A stretch of 43,504 nt of DNA from Xanthobacteraceae bacterium (GCA_030037645.1 JASHQI010000068.1:1-43504), one strand, 5' to 3'; counted from the first letter of the stretch, positions 7,504-15,610 are shown. Notes: generated by a model not told the origin, from the sequence alone. Program-made: numbers and translations.

Positions 7504-7902
7504 CTATCGTTGCCACTGCGATTTCTCCTTCGGGTAAGGATTGAAATTGCCGACCCGACCGTTGATGTGATGCGAGTGGGTTCCGCAGCGGCCATGCGCC
7601 TCTTGCGGCATCCTGGAGTGCGTGCCGCAGCGGCCATGCGGGTTTTGCAGCAGCCCATTGCAGGGCAGTCGTGCGCAATCTTTGTGCCGCGGCGGCCAGC
7701 CTTGGTAGCTGATATCGCCTCTAACTAATCGAAGGTACCGGTTATCGAATTGGGCCGGTTGTGCGACGCGCCCGGGGGTTGGACCGGGATAGGCCGCTCG
7801 CGCAGCGCAAACGCCATTCGACACAAGACTGATCATGAGCGCAATTCCGTGAACCGCCGCGAGTTTCGCCGCATTTCCTTGGCCGATCGCACTGCAAGCC
7901 AT
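7504..7902 (-). CDS. Small secreted Cys/His-repeat protein, unknown family
   Basis: I do not recognise this 132-residue protein. A strong ribosome binding site (GAGGGAG, about 7 bases before the ATG) supports it as a real gene, and it begins 34 bases after the TonB-receptor stop. The N-terminus looks like a signal peptide: a hydrophobic core near residues 18-32 and a likely cut near ARA-AYPG (about 37). The mature part has a tandem 14-residue repeat with HGRCGTHS at 89-96 and 103-110, then HH at 111-112. Residues 73-112 hold four Cys (76, 81, 92, 106) and seven His (73, 89, 95, 103, 109, 111, 112). Position between a metal-type receptor and ExbBD-TonB suggests an exported metal binder; that is inference. 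Confidence 0.72.
   Translation of the reverse strand: MACSAIGQGNAAKLAAVHGIALMISLVSNGVCAARAAYPGPTPGRVAQPAQFDNRYLRLVRGDISYQGWPPRHKDCARLPCNGLLQNPHGRCGTHSRMPQEAHGRCGTHSHHINGRVGNFNPYPKEKSQWQR
7574..7657. repeat. Two tandem 42-bp units inside the Cys/His-repeat gene
   Basis: Units 7574-7615 and 7616-7657 align without gaps at about 33 of 42 positions; the central ccgcagcggccatgcg is identical. The period is 14 codons, so it duplicates the protein motif HGRCGTHS in frame. Differences between the copies suggest an old duplication kept by selection on the protein. Confidence 0.85.
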
Positions 7903-7936
7903 GTCGCAACTCCCTCTGTTGGACCCACCTCGATGA

Positions 7937-10360
7937 TCAGATCTTTTTGGAAATGCCGATGAAATAGCCGCGACGCGGGCCGTATTGCGGGGCGAACACG
8001 CCGATACCGGTGCCGCTTCTGATCTCGTAAACCGTGTCGAACAGGTTCACGATGTCGAAGCGGATCGTCACCGGCTTCGGATCGTTTGGCAGCAAAAACT
8101 CGCGCGCGATCCCGACGTTGAACTGCGTATATGGCGGAACGTGGTCGATATTGGCGTCGCCGCTGCGCAGGCCGTAGCCATAGATCATGTCGCCGCTGAG
8201 TTTGGTGCCGCACGGCGAACGCCAAAATTCCGTGTCTGTCGCCGACCGGCCGCAGAACTCATAGGCCACGCCCGCGGAGCCGGTCGCCTTCTGGGTGTGA
8301 TCGGTGTAAATCCAATGGCTGTCGACGTACTGTTGCAGGGTTTCGCCGCCGAGATCGGCAAGCGGCACGGTGTTGTCGAACAAATATTGATTCGACACGA
8401 CGTCGGTGGCTTTCTCGTATCCTGCTGCGAAATTGGCGTAAGCCTGGAAATTGCCGCTGTGATATTTGGCGCTGAATTCGATGCCTTCGACAATTCCCTT
8501 GGCATAGTTGAACGCGCTGAGCACCAGCGCCTGGCCGAAATTTCCGTTGTCGATCAGGTCTTTTGCGATCTTGTAGTAGGCGTCGACGCCCAGATCGAGA
8601 TCGGTGCAATCTTTCGCCGCCGGCTTGGCGCAGCCGAACGGGATGTTCTGATCGACGCCGGCGTCGAAATAGTTCGACCGCTCCGGCAGCACCGGATCGG
8701 TTCCAGGAGTCGTTGAGGCTCCGGTCGTATTGTTGAACAACGCGATGTTAGCCGGCGCCGCCTCGACCAGCACCGGCGGCGTGAAATAGCGCGCATAGCC
8801 GGCATGGATCGTCGTAAATTCCAACGGCTTGTAGGTGAAGCTCAACCGCGGGCTGAGTTGGTTCGCGTCGACGTATTGCCACATCTGGTCGAAGCGCAGC
8901 CCGCCGTTGATCGTGAACTGATTGGTGACCTTCCACTCGTCCTGAGCATAGACGCCGGCGAGCCAGCCGGTTTTGCTCACGTTATCGACGATTGTTTCTG
9001 GCGGTCCGTTATCTGTGCCGTCACAGATGACGCACGGTTCGACCAGCGACGAATTGTCGACATTGCTTTGTTCGCCGCTGACGGTAAAGCCGGTGCGCAA
9101 CGTGTGCTGTGCGTTGATGACGTACGAGGCGTCGCCCTGGACGCCGTTGGTGAAGGATTCCCGCACGATGTCCGATGCAACGCCGTTCAACAACAGGTCG
9201 CCGACCGGGTCCGGCATGAAATGCAGAAAGTCGTACTTGGTGAAATAGGAGAATTGGCCGTCGAATCCGTTCACCGAGCGCTGCAACGCCAGCACGCCGA
9301 ATTGCGTATCCTCATATTGGTTCTCGTTGAGGAGCGCTGAATTGAAACTAGTGATGCCATTGACGTCGGTGACCGGCGGATTTCCCATCTGGCCGACCGG
9401 CTGGCCGGGGACGTTCGGAATCTGGAACGTGCTGGTCGAGGTGCCGGTGATCAGGCTGAGCCGAGTGGCCGGATCAATGAAAGTCGACATGTAGCCGAAG
9501 CCCTTCTCCTGCTGGGAGAAATCGTGGATGGCATTGAGCGATGGCGTCGCGCTTTCAATTCCCTCCGTGGTTTGCAGGTACCGACCGGTGAAGAAATATT
9601 GAACGCCTGGAAAGCAGTTCTCGGTTAAGGGCAGCGCCTTTCCGACCACCGGCGCGGTGGTCGACGGACAGGTGCTTCCGAACGTGCCGCCATATTCAAA
9701 ACTCGGCTCCAATGTGCCCCGGCTGCCGCCGTAGAAGCTGACGCTGCCTGAATTGTTGAAGATGTCGTTGCGGGTCGTGATGTCGATGAGGCCAACCGTG
9801 CGCAAGCCGAATTCGGCCGGCAGCGCGCCGGTGATGAGCGAAATACTGCCAATCAGGGAGGGATCCAAAACACTGCCAAAGCCGGTCACGCCGTCGGGCA
9901 GCATGATGCCGTTGATACGGACTTGCACGTTGGCATGGTCGTTGCGGACATGGAGCAAGCCGCTGGCCGCGGAATCCTGGGACACTCCGGGGGCCTGTAA
10001 CAGCACTTTCTCAACCGTCGTATTGGTGCCTTGGGGCAGCACCTGAAGGGTGTCGTGAGTGAGCGTGTCGGAGGTCGTGCCGATAGTGGTGTAGAGATTG
10101 CTGCGCGCCTGGTCGAAGCCGTTGCTTTTGGCTTGGAGCTGTTGCGTTGCTGTGAGCGGCGGTGCGGTCGGCGTCCGAACCGCCACGACCGGACGCGGTC
10201 TAGGGCGCGGTTTCGGCTTAGGCTTCGCCGCCGTGATGGTGAGCTGCGGAAGGTTGACTTGCGCCTGCCCCGGTGCGGCGGCAGCGATCACTATGAGCAG
10301 CGCCGAACTGCCAAGGAACGCGCGCGACCGGAAGCTTATACACTGAGCATGGATGGACAT
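7937..10360 (-). CDS. TonB-dependent outer-membrane receptor
   Basis: This is an 807-residue outer-membrane transporter. The start at 10360 is fixed by AGGTGGA five bases upstream and a signal peptide (MSIHAQCISF to about PGQAQ, residue 34). A Lys-Pro/Arg-Pro run (about 45-58) precedes the plug domain, which has LLQAPGVSQDSAASG, HVRNDHANVQVRINGI and LITGALPAEFGLRT. The rest is a 22-strand-type barrel with alternating aromatic strands, and it ends in a polar-hydrophobic C-terminal strand (GYFIGISKKI). There is no STN signalling domain, so it is a transporter rather than a transducer. Cysteine pairs such as CVICDG lie in predicted outer loops. Context (DUF2946, Cys/His protein, own TonB complex) favours metal or metal-complex uptake; a siderophore remains possible. 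Confidence 0.93.
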   Translation of the reverse strand: MSIHAQCISFRSRAFLGSSALLIVIAAAAPGQAQVNLPQLTITAAKPKPKPRPRPRPVVAVRTPTAPPLTATQQLQAKSNGFDQARSNLYTTIGTTSDTLTHDTLQVLPQGTNTTVEKVLLQAPGVSQDSAASGLLHVRNDHANVQVRINGIMLPDGVTGFGSVLDPSLIGSISLITGALPAEFGLRTVGLIDITTRNDIFNNSGSVSFYGGSRGTLEPSFEYGGTFGSTCPSTTAPVVGKALPLTENCFPGVQYFFTGRYLQTTEGIESATPSLNAIHDFSQQEKGFGYMSTFIDPATRLSLITGTSTSTFQIPNVPGQPVGQMGNPPVTDVNGITSFNSALLNENQYEDTQFGVLALQRSVNGFDGQFSYFTKYDFLHFMPDPVGDLLLNGVASDIVRESFTNGVQGDASYVINAQHTLRTGFTVSGEQSNVDNSSLVEPCVICDGTDNGPPETIVDNVSKTGWLAGVYAQDEWKVTNQFTINGGLRFDQMWQYVDANQLSPRLSFTYKPLEFTTIHAGYARYFTPPVLVEAAPANIALFNNTTGASTTPGTDPVLPERSNYFDAGVDQNIPFGCAKPAAKDCTDLDLGVDAYYKIAKDLIDNGNFGQALVLSAFNYAKGIVEGIEFSAKYHSGNFQAYANFAAGYEKATDVVSNQYLFDNTVPLADLGGETLQQYVDSHWIYTDHTQKATGSAGVAYEFCGRSATDTEFWRSPCGTKLSGDMIYGYGLRSGDANIDHVPPYTQFNVGIAREFLLPNDPKPVTIRFDIVNLFDTVYEIRSGTGIGVFAPQYGPRRGYFIGISKKI

Positions 10361-10518
10361 GAAATTCCACCTGCAACGCTGCTTGAATGGCCAAACGGCC
10401 GGTCTGTCGGAGTCGTACTGTTCGGGCACTTCGCGAGGGAGAGGAGGTGCCGCGGTCAGGGCACCGGCGTTGGCCGCGCGAGCGCGCAGCAACGTCGAGG
10501 ATCAGCACGGACCGCAGA

Positions 10519-10905
10519 TTAAGCGGCGGGTGGAGCGCGAGATTGGAATGGAGATCGCTGCGGCGCGACAAAAACCGCATCGATGCGATCAAATCGGATG
10601 GCCACCCGTGAGCTGGGTGGCACAGGGAGTAAAGGCGCCTCGGGAACAAACGAGGTGCTCAGGAGGTACATGGTTGCGCAAATTGCGCAGAGACCGCCGT
10701 CGTCGTCCGAAGCGACGCCGGAAGGCGACGGGCGCACAAACTCCGTCTCTGGTAACACTATGGTTTTGTTGCCCGATAATGTGACGTTGGCCGGGCCGTA
10801 AATATCTTCAGGATGGATGTGGCCGAATGACAAATAAAATTGCAGGGCGAGCGCGAAGAGCGCCAATCTGCCGCCCAGTGTCCTGTTCGTCCTGAACCAG
10901 CGCAT
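10519..10905 (-). CDS. DUF2946-like membrane-anchored protein with His and Cys pairs
   Basis: This is a 128-residue protein matching the DUF2946 pattern: an N-terminal hydrophobic helix (about 12-28, RLALFALALQFYLSFG), directly followed by HIHPED (His29 and His31). A middle acidic segment is followed by CAICATMYLL (Cys73 and Cys76) and a Pro-rich tail. The paired His and Cys suggest metal binding on the outer side of the inner membrane. DUF2946 genes are often beside copper or other metal TonB receptors; here it is the first gene of the receptor operon. A candidate operator overlaps its promoter region 29-45 bases before the ATG. The family is moderately sure, the metal unknown. Confidence 0.72.
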   Translation of the reverse strand: MRWFRTNRTLGGRLALFALALQFYLSFGHIHPEDIYGPANVTLSGNKTIVLPETEFVRPSPSGVASDDDGGLCAICATMYLLSTSFVPEAPLLPVPPSSRVAIRFDRIDAVFVAPQRSPFQSRAPPAA

Positions 10906-10933
10906 AGAGCCCCCGGGGCCCCAAATTATTCAA

Positions 10934-10950
10934 ATGTAATCTTATAACAT
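10934..10950. promoter_or_regulatory. Candidate Zur/Fur-type operator for the metal operon
   Basis: A 17-base near-palindrome reads ATGTAAT-CTT-ATAACAT on the plus strand; each 7-base arm has one mismatch against the other. It lies in a locally AT-rich patch 29-45 bases upstream of the DUF2946 start codon. It resembles the alphaproteobacterial Zur pattern built on GTTAT/ATAAC half-sites. One site in one promoter is weak evidence. Confidence 0.42.
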
Positions 10951-10964
10951 CGTCAAAAACAAGG

Positions 10965-11040
10965 CTAGTGGTTCTTTGGGTCAAACATTCGCACGAGGTT
11001 CTCCGGAAATAGGATGCGAATGTGTGAATCGAACCGCTAG
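10965..11040. repeat. Palindromic element, CTAGTGG family, copy 3
   Basis: The left arm (10965-10992) starts ctagtggttc and ends aaacattcgca. The right arm (11015-11040) starts tgcgaatgtgtgaatc and ends gaaccgctag. Outer and inner blocks match copies 1 and 2, 9.3 kb away; the loop is about 22 bases. It lies between divergent transcription units and just upstream of a Bug-like receptor gene. Confidence 0.78.
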
Positions 11041-11081
11041 TATCTGTGCGCAGGTAGGCTTAGCCGCTCTTGGACACCGGC

Positions 11082-12149
11082 ATGAAAGCGTTCATGCGCT
11101 GGATATTCGTCGCAGCCGCAATCGCGGTGTCGACTTCAACGCTGGCGGTCGCCCGCGTCGATGAAGTCGCGGATTTCTATCGCGGCCGGCAGGTCGACCT
11201 GATCGTCGGCTTTGGTCCGGGCGGCGGCTACGACGTCTATGCGCGCCTGCTGGCGCGGCACATCGGCAAATACATTCCCGGCAATCCGACCGTTGTGGTG
11301 GAGAACATGCCGGGCGCCGGCAGCCTGCGCGCCGCAAATTATATCTATTCAGTCGCGCCCAAGGACGGCGCTACGTTCGGCTTGTTTGCGCGCGATATGG
11401 TGCTCGTCGCGTTGCTTGGCGGCGATCCGAATGTGCAGTTCGATCCGCGCAAGTTCACCTGGCTTGGATCCTCCTCAAGTTACGCCAACGACGGCTATCT
11501 CTTGATGCTGCGCAAGGACGCTCCGGTCAAGTCGATCAAGGATGCGCGAAGTCCTGGCGGGCCACCAATGGTGCTGGGCGGCACGGCGGAGGGCTCCACC
11601 GGCAACGACGTGCCGGTGATTTTGCGCGATCTGCTTGGGCTTCATATCAAGCTGATTGCGGGCTATCGCGACAGCGGCGTGCTGTTCATGGCCGTCGATC
11701 GCAAAGAAGTGGACGGACGCACCGTCGGATTATCGGCGTTACGCTCCGCTCATCCGCAATGGCTCGGCCCGAACAGCAATATGCGCGTATTGCTTCAATT
11801 TGCGCGAGCGACGCGCCTGCCGGAATTCCCGGATGTGCCCACGGCGCGCGAGCTTGCGCCAAATGGCAGGGCCCGCGCGCTCATCGAATTGGCTGAACTT
11901 CCCTATTTTCTGTCGCGCCCATTCGCCGCTCCGCCGGACTTGCCGCCCGACCGCGCCAAGGCATTGCAGACCGCGTTCCTCGCCGTGCAAAAGGATCCGC
12001 AGTATTTGGCGGACGCCAAAAGGCTAGGGGTCGATGTCAGTCCGATCAGCGGCGACGACGTTCTGCGCGCCATCGCACGCATGGCGGCAACTCCGCCGGA
12101 GCTGCGAAACGCCCTGAAGAAGCTATTGGCGCGGGGCAACGGCGGTTGA
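11082..12149 (+). CDS. Bug/TctC-like periplasmic receptor, first of a tandem pair
   Basis: This is a 355-residue solute-binding protein of the tripartite tricarboxylate transporter receptor superfamily, diverged from classical TctC. The start at 11082 (MKAFMRWIF) gives a normal signal peptide ending near AVARVDE; a TTG at 11070 is possible. Diagnostic blocks are FYRGRQVDLIVGFGPGGGYD, VENMPGAGSLRAANYIY and VPTARELAPNGRARALIE. It is followed after 60 bases by a close paralogue with the same block order. No TctA/TctB membrane partner is nearby, as is usual for Bug proteins. The ligand is presumably a carboxylate handled by the downstream enzymes (cupin, amidohydrolase, UbiD), but this is inferred from position only. 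Confidence 0.87.
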   Translation: MKAFMRWIFVAAAIAVSTSTLAVARVDEVADFYRGRQVDLIVGFGPGGGYDVYARLLARHIGKYIPGNPTVVVENMPGAGSLRAANYIYSVAPKDGATFGLFARDMVLVALLGGDPNVQFDPRKFTWLGSSSSYANDGYLLMLRKDAPVKSIKDARSPGGPPMVLGGTAEGSTGNDVPVILRDLLGLHIKLIAGYRDSGVLFMAVDRKEVDGRTVGLSALRSAHPQWLGPNSNMRVLLQFARATRLPEFPDVPTARELAPNGRARALIELAELPYFLSRPFAAPPDLPPDRAKALQTAFLAVQKDPQYLADAKRLGVDVSPISGDDVLRAIARMAATPPELRNALKKLLARGNGG

Positions 12150-12209
12150 CACGCCACACGCTTGAGCATTTCGGCGCCAGCACCTACAGTTCCTCTTCAG
12201 GCCCAAGTC

Positions 12210-13283
12210 GTGAGAATTTTCCGCATATTGCTCGCCGCCGCCGCAGCCATTCTCGCCGCCGCGACGCTGATGCGGACGCAAGCGCGCGCCGATTCCGTTG
12301 CCGATTTCTACCGCGGCAAGGATTTGACCATCATTGTCGGATATGGGCCGGGCGGCGGCTACGACCTGTTCGCGCGGCTTTTGGCGCGGCACCTCGGCAG
12401 ACACATACCCGGCGATCCGAACGTCATTGTGCAAAACATGCCCGGCGCCGGCAGCCTGCGCGCGACCAATTATCTCTACAACGTTGCGCCGAAAGACGGC
12501 ACCACAATCGGGATTTTCGCGAGCGATATGCCGCTTCTCGGCCTGCTCGACCAGAATCCCGCGGTTCAATTCGATCCGCGCAAGTTCACCTGGCTCGGCT
12601 CGTCGTCGAGGCTAGCCAACGATGCCTATGTGCTGATCGTGCGCAAGGACGCGCCGGTGAAGACGATCGAGGATGCGCGGCGGCCGGGCGGTTCGGATTT
12701 AGTGCTCGGCGGCACTGCCGAAGGCGCCGCGGGAGCGGACGTGCAAAAAATCTTGCGCGACGCGCTGGGGCTCCATCTTCGGCAAGTGCTCGGCTATCGC
12801 GATACGTCGGCGATCTTTCTTGCGATGGAGCGCGGCGAGGTTATGGGCCGCACCGTCGCTCTTTCCGCGATTCGTGCGACGCGACCGGACTGGCTCAAGC
12901 CGGGCAGCGATTTCCATTTGCTGGTCGCGTTCGCTCGCCGCACGCGCCTGCCGGATTTTCCCAATGTGCCGACGGCGCGCGAACTTGCTCCGAGCGAGGC
13001 GGCTCGCGCTTTGATTGAGTTCACCGAAACGCCGCTGATGACCATGGCGCGGCCGTTCGCAGCACCGCCCGGCATTCCCGCCGAGCGCGCAGCCGTGCTG
13101 CGCACGGCATTCATGGCGACCCATCGCGATCCGCAATATATTGCGGACGCCGCGGCAGTTGGCGTCGAGATCAGCCCCGTGAGCGCTGACGAATTGATGA
13201 CGAGCCTTGACGAGATGGCCCGAGCCCCGCGGGAGACTTTCACTTATGTGAGGAAATTGTATGCGACAAACAAAGGCGATTGA
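12210..13283 (+). CDS. Bug/TctC-like periplasmic receptor, second of a tandem pair
   Basis: This 357-residue paralogue of the preceding protein shares long identical runs, for example DPRKFTWLGSSS and VLGGTAEG. I prefer the GTG at 12210 because it gives a clean signal peptide (RIFRILLAAAAAILAAATLM to ARADS) and a length equal to the paralogue; a TTG at 12162 would add 16 residues. Blocks: FYRGKDLTIIVGYGPGGGYD, VQNMPGAGSLRATNYLY, LPDFPNVPTARELAPSE. The duplication followed by divergence suggests two related ligands or a ligand pair. The bicupin gene starts 24 bases after its stop, so it heads or belongs to that operon. Confidence 0.87.
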   Translation: MRIFRILLAAAAAILAAATLMRTQARADSVADFYRGKDLTIIVGYGPGGGYDLFARLLARHLGRHIPGDPNVIVQNMPGAGSLRATNYLYNVAPKDGTTIGIFASDMPLLGLLDQNPAVQFDPRKFTWLGSSSRLANDAYVLIVRKDAPVKTIEDARRPGGSDLVLGGTAEGAAGADVQKILRDALGLHLRQVLGYRDTSAIFLAMERGEVMGRTVALSAIRATRPDWLKPGSDFHLLVAFARRTRLPDFPNVPTARELAPSEAARALIEFTETPLMTMARPFAAPPGIPAERAAVLRTAFMATHRDPQYIADAAAVGVEISPVSADELMTSLDEMARAPRETFTYVRKLYATNKGD

Positions 13284-13306
13284 GAATCCAAAGTCGGAGA
13301 AAAATC

Positions 13307-14539
13307 ATGCATGACACGCCTGATGAAGTTCACTGGCACGAGCCCAAGGCAGGCGAGAACGCCGGATTTGGCAAGTTCAAGCGCAAGCCGTTGCCCTATG
13401 ACACCTTCATGGAGGCGGAGGGCGTGCCGTGCTACCGGGGCATCGGCGTGCGCCGGGTGCAGGACTTGCCGCTTTTGCCGTGGCAGCGCCTCGGCGGCCG
13501 CGGCTCCTTCATCCAGCTCTACGGCACCGAAGGCCTGTGGGGGCAGTACGTGGTCGAGGTGCCGGGCGCCGGCGCGCTCAACGTCGAGCGACATCTCTAC
13601 GAAAAGGTCGTGCTCGTGGTCGAGGGCCGAGGCACCACCGAGGTGTGGCAGGAAGGCCAGAACAAGCGCCATGTGTTCGAGTGGCAGAAGGGCTCGCTGT
13701 TCGCCATTCCGCTCAATGCCTATCACCGCATGATCAATGCGGCGAGTTCGCCTGCATTGCTGTTGTGCGGCACCACGGCGCCCAACGTGATGAACGTGCT
13801 CGACAACAATGAGTTCATTTTCAACTGCCCCTATACATTCACGGAGCGTTTTTCCGGCGCCGAGGATTTCTTCAAGCCGAGCGACGATATCGAGCCCGAT
13901 CCAGTGCGCGGTCTTGCCATGCGCCGCACCAATCTCATTCCCGACATTATCAATTGCGATTTGCCGCTTGATAACCGGCGCTCGCCCGGCTACCGCCGCG
14001 TCGAGCCGGCAATGGCGAGGAATCGCTTCTATCTGTGGATCGGCCAACACGAGACCGGCCGCTATTCCAAGGCGCATAAGCACGCTTCCGCCGCGGTGCT
14101 GATCTGCGTCAAAGGCAAGGGCTACACCTACACTTGGCCCGATGTACTCGGCACCACGCCGTGGAAGAGCGGCAAGGCGGATAAGGTTATGCGCCAAGAC
14201 TACGAGCCGGTCGGCATGGTGTCCGCGGCACCGATGAGCGGCGAGTGGTTTCACCAGCATTTCGGCGTCGGCAAGGAAGGTTTGCGCATCACCGCCTGGT
14301 TCGGCGCAAACAACTCACGTGCCCGCAAGCCCGGCGTGCCGGGCGAGCAGCTCTTGGATTATGGTGCAATCGATCTCAGCAAAGGCGGTAGCGCCATCCC
14401 CTACCACCAGGAAGATCCGGCGCTTCGCAAGGAATTTGAGGGCACGCTCAATCGTGAAGGCGTGCCGAGCCGGATGAATCCGGAGTTCTACGAGCGGCCG
14501 CCGGCTGCTGGCGAAGAGGTGCTGGGCGACGTGATGTGA
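13307..14539 (+). CDS. Bicupin protein related to gentisate-type ring-cleavage dioxygenases
   Basis: This 410-residue protein has two cupin domains. The start at 13307 has GGAGA six bases upstream. Domain 1 (about 75-170) has NVERHLYEKVVLVVEGRGTT and ends with IPLNAYHRMINA. Domain 2 (about 240-350) has SKAHKHASAAVLICVKGKGY and MSGEWFHQHFGVG. His-x-His and later His positions that could bind a metal are present in domain 2, while domain 1 keeps fewer. Such bicupins include gentisate, 1-hydroxy-2-naphthoate and salicylate dioxygenases, but similarity here is only at motif level. It sits between solute receptors and an amidohydrolase/UbiD pair, which suggests ring opening of an aromatic acid. 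Confidence 0.75.
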   Translation: MHDTPDEVHWHEPKAGENAGFGKFKRKPLPYDTFMEAEGVPCYRGIGVRRVQDLPLLPWQRLGGRGSFIQLYGTEGLWGQYVVEVPGAGALNVERHLYEKVVLVVEGRGTTEVWQEGQNKRHVFEWQKGSLFAIPLNAYHRMINAASSPALLLCGTTAPNVMNVLDNNEFIFNCPYTFTERFSGAEDFFKPSDDIEPDPVRGLAMRRTNLIPDIINCDLPLDNRRSPGYRRVEPAMARNRFYLWIGQHETGRYSKAHKHASAAVLICVKGKGYTYTWPDVLGTTPWKSGKADKVMRQDYEPVGMVSAAPMSGEWFHQHFGVGKEGLRITAWFGANNSRARKPGVPGEQLLDYGAIDLSKGGSAIPYHQEDPALRKEFEGTLNREGVPSRMNPEFYERPPAAGEEVLGDVM

Positions 14540-14547
14540 GGTTTGTT

Positions 14548-14584
14548 ATTCCGGGGCCTGCGGACTTTGCCTGCGGCCCGGAAT
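14548..14584. repeat. Intergenic hairpin between the bicupin and amidohydrolase genes
   Basis: ATTCCGGG (14548-14555) pairs with CCCGGAAT (14577-14584); after a bulged G, CC pairs with GG inside. The hairpin follows the bicupin stop by 8 bases and has no T-run, so it is more likely a dispersed palindrome or mRNA-stability element than a terminator. It rules out starting the next gene before 14606. Confidence 0.6.
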
Positions 14585-14605
14585 CACGCGCAGGGAGCAA
14601 ACGCT

Positions 14606-15610
14606 ATGCCGACCAATGCTGGTCGCATCGACGTTCATTGTCATTCGATGACGCCGGCCTACCGCACGGCAATCCAGAATCTCGGCGCCATCATCCGCAC
14701 ACCCGAATGGTCGCCGCAACTGGCGCTGGCGTTCCAGGATCGGCATGGCATCGCGGCGGGCATTTACTCTTTGTCGGTGCCGGGCACGCATCACGGCGAC
14801 GACGCCAAAGCTCGCGCGCTGGCGCGGCGCGTCAATGAGGAGAGCGCCGAGTTCGTCGCCAAGAATCCCAAACGGTTCGGCGTCTATGCGACGCTGCCGA
14901 TTCCCGACATGGAAGGCGCCTGCGCGGAGGCACGCCATGCGCTCGACGTGATGAAGCTCGACGGCGTCGGACTGCTGGCAAGCTATGACGGCGTCTATCT
15001 CGGTCAACCGATGTTCGATCCGTTGTTCGAACTGCTCAACGAGCGCTCAACTGTCGTCCTCATTCACCCCAACAATCATCCGACGACGGTCAACGTTAAA
15101 AAAGGTATCTCGCCCGGCATCGGCAATTTTCTGATCGAATTCCTGTTCGATACGACGCGGTCGGCGCTCAATCTGATGTTCACGGGCGCGCTCGACCGCT
15201 TTCCGAGAATCCGCTTCATCCTGGCGCATGCCGGTGGCACGCTGCCCTATACGTCGTGGCGGCTCGCCGACATCATCTACCGGCAGATGACGGTGCCGCC
15301 TTGGGACACGCAATATCCGTCGCCGTTCATGCAGCGTTACGCCGGAAAGGTGACGCCGAAACTTGTTTTCTCGCAACTGCGCCGCTTCTGGTACGAGACC
15401 GCGCTCGCGGCCGGACCTTCGACTTACGGATCGCTCAAGGAGATCGCCGATCCGGCGCGCATCGTCTTCGGCAGCGACTGGCCCTACTGTCCAACCGAAA
15501 TGTGCGGCGACATGATCGCCGCGCTCGCCAACGACACGATGCTCGATGCCAAGGCGCGCGCAGCGATCGAGCGAGCGAATGCCCTTACGCTATTTCCGCG
15601 CTTTGCCTGA
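14606..15610 (+). CDS. Amidohydrolase family 2 enzyme (ACMSD/gamma-resorcylate decarboxylase-like)
   Basis: This 334-residue TIM-barrel metal enzyme has the start at 14606 with GGGAG upstream. Metal-ligand motifs are DVHCHSM (His11, His13) at the N-terminus, VVLIHPNNHP in the middle, FILAHAGGTLPY, and the C-terminal FGSDWPYCP with Asp291. This is the amidohydrolase_2 group, which includes aminocarboxymuconate-semialdehyde decarboxylase, resorcylate decarboxylases and some lactone hydrolases. The neighbours (bicupin before, UbiD after) fit a non-oxidative decarboxylase or ring-cleavage-product hydrolase in aromatic breakdown. All catalytic positions that I can see are kept. Confidence 0.88.
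   Translation: MPTNAGRIDVHCHSMTPAYRTAIQNLGAIIRTPEWSPQLALAFQDRHGIAAGIYSLSVPGTHHGDDAKARALARRVNEESAEFVAKNPKRFGVYATLPIPDMEGACAEARHALDVMKLDGVGLLASYDGVYLGQPMFDPLFELLNERSTVVLIHPNNHPTTVNVKKGISPGIGNFLIEFLFDTTRSALNLMFTGALDRFPRIRFILAHAGGTLPYTSWRLADIIYRQMTVPPWDTQYPSPFMQRYAGKVTPKLVFSQLRRFWYETALAAGPSTYGSLKEIADPARIVFGSDWPYCPTEMCGDMIAALANDTMLDAKARAAIERANALTLFPRFA

Noticed and set aside
7148-7678. Upstream extension of ExbB in the same frame, to 543 residues
   Set aside because: It would overlap the Cys/His-repeat gene and has no conserved content; a ribosome binding site and signal-like segment fit the start at 7147.
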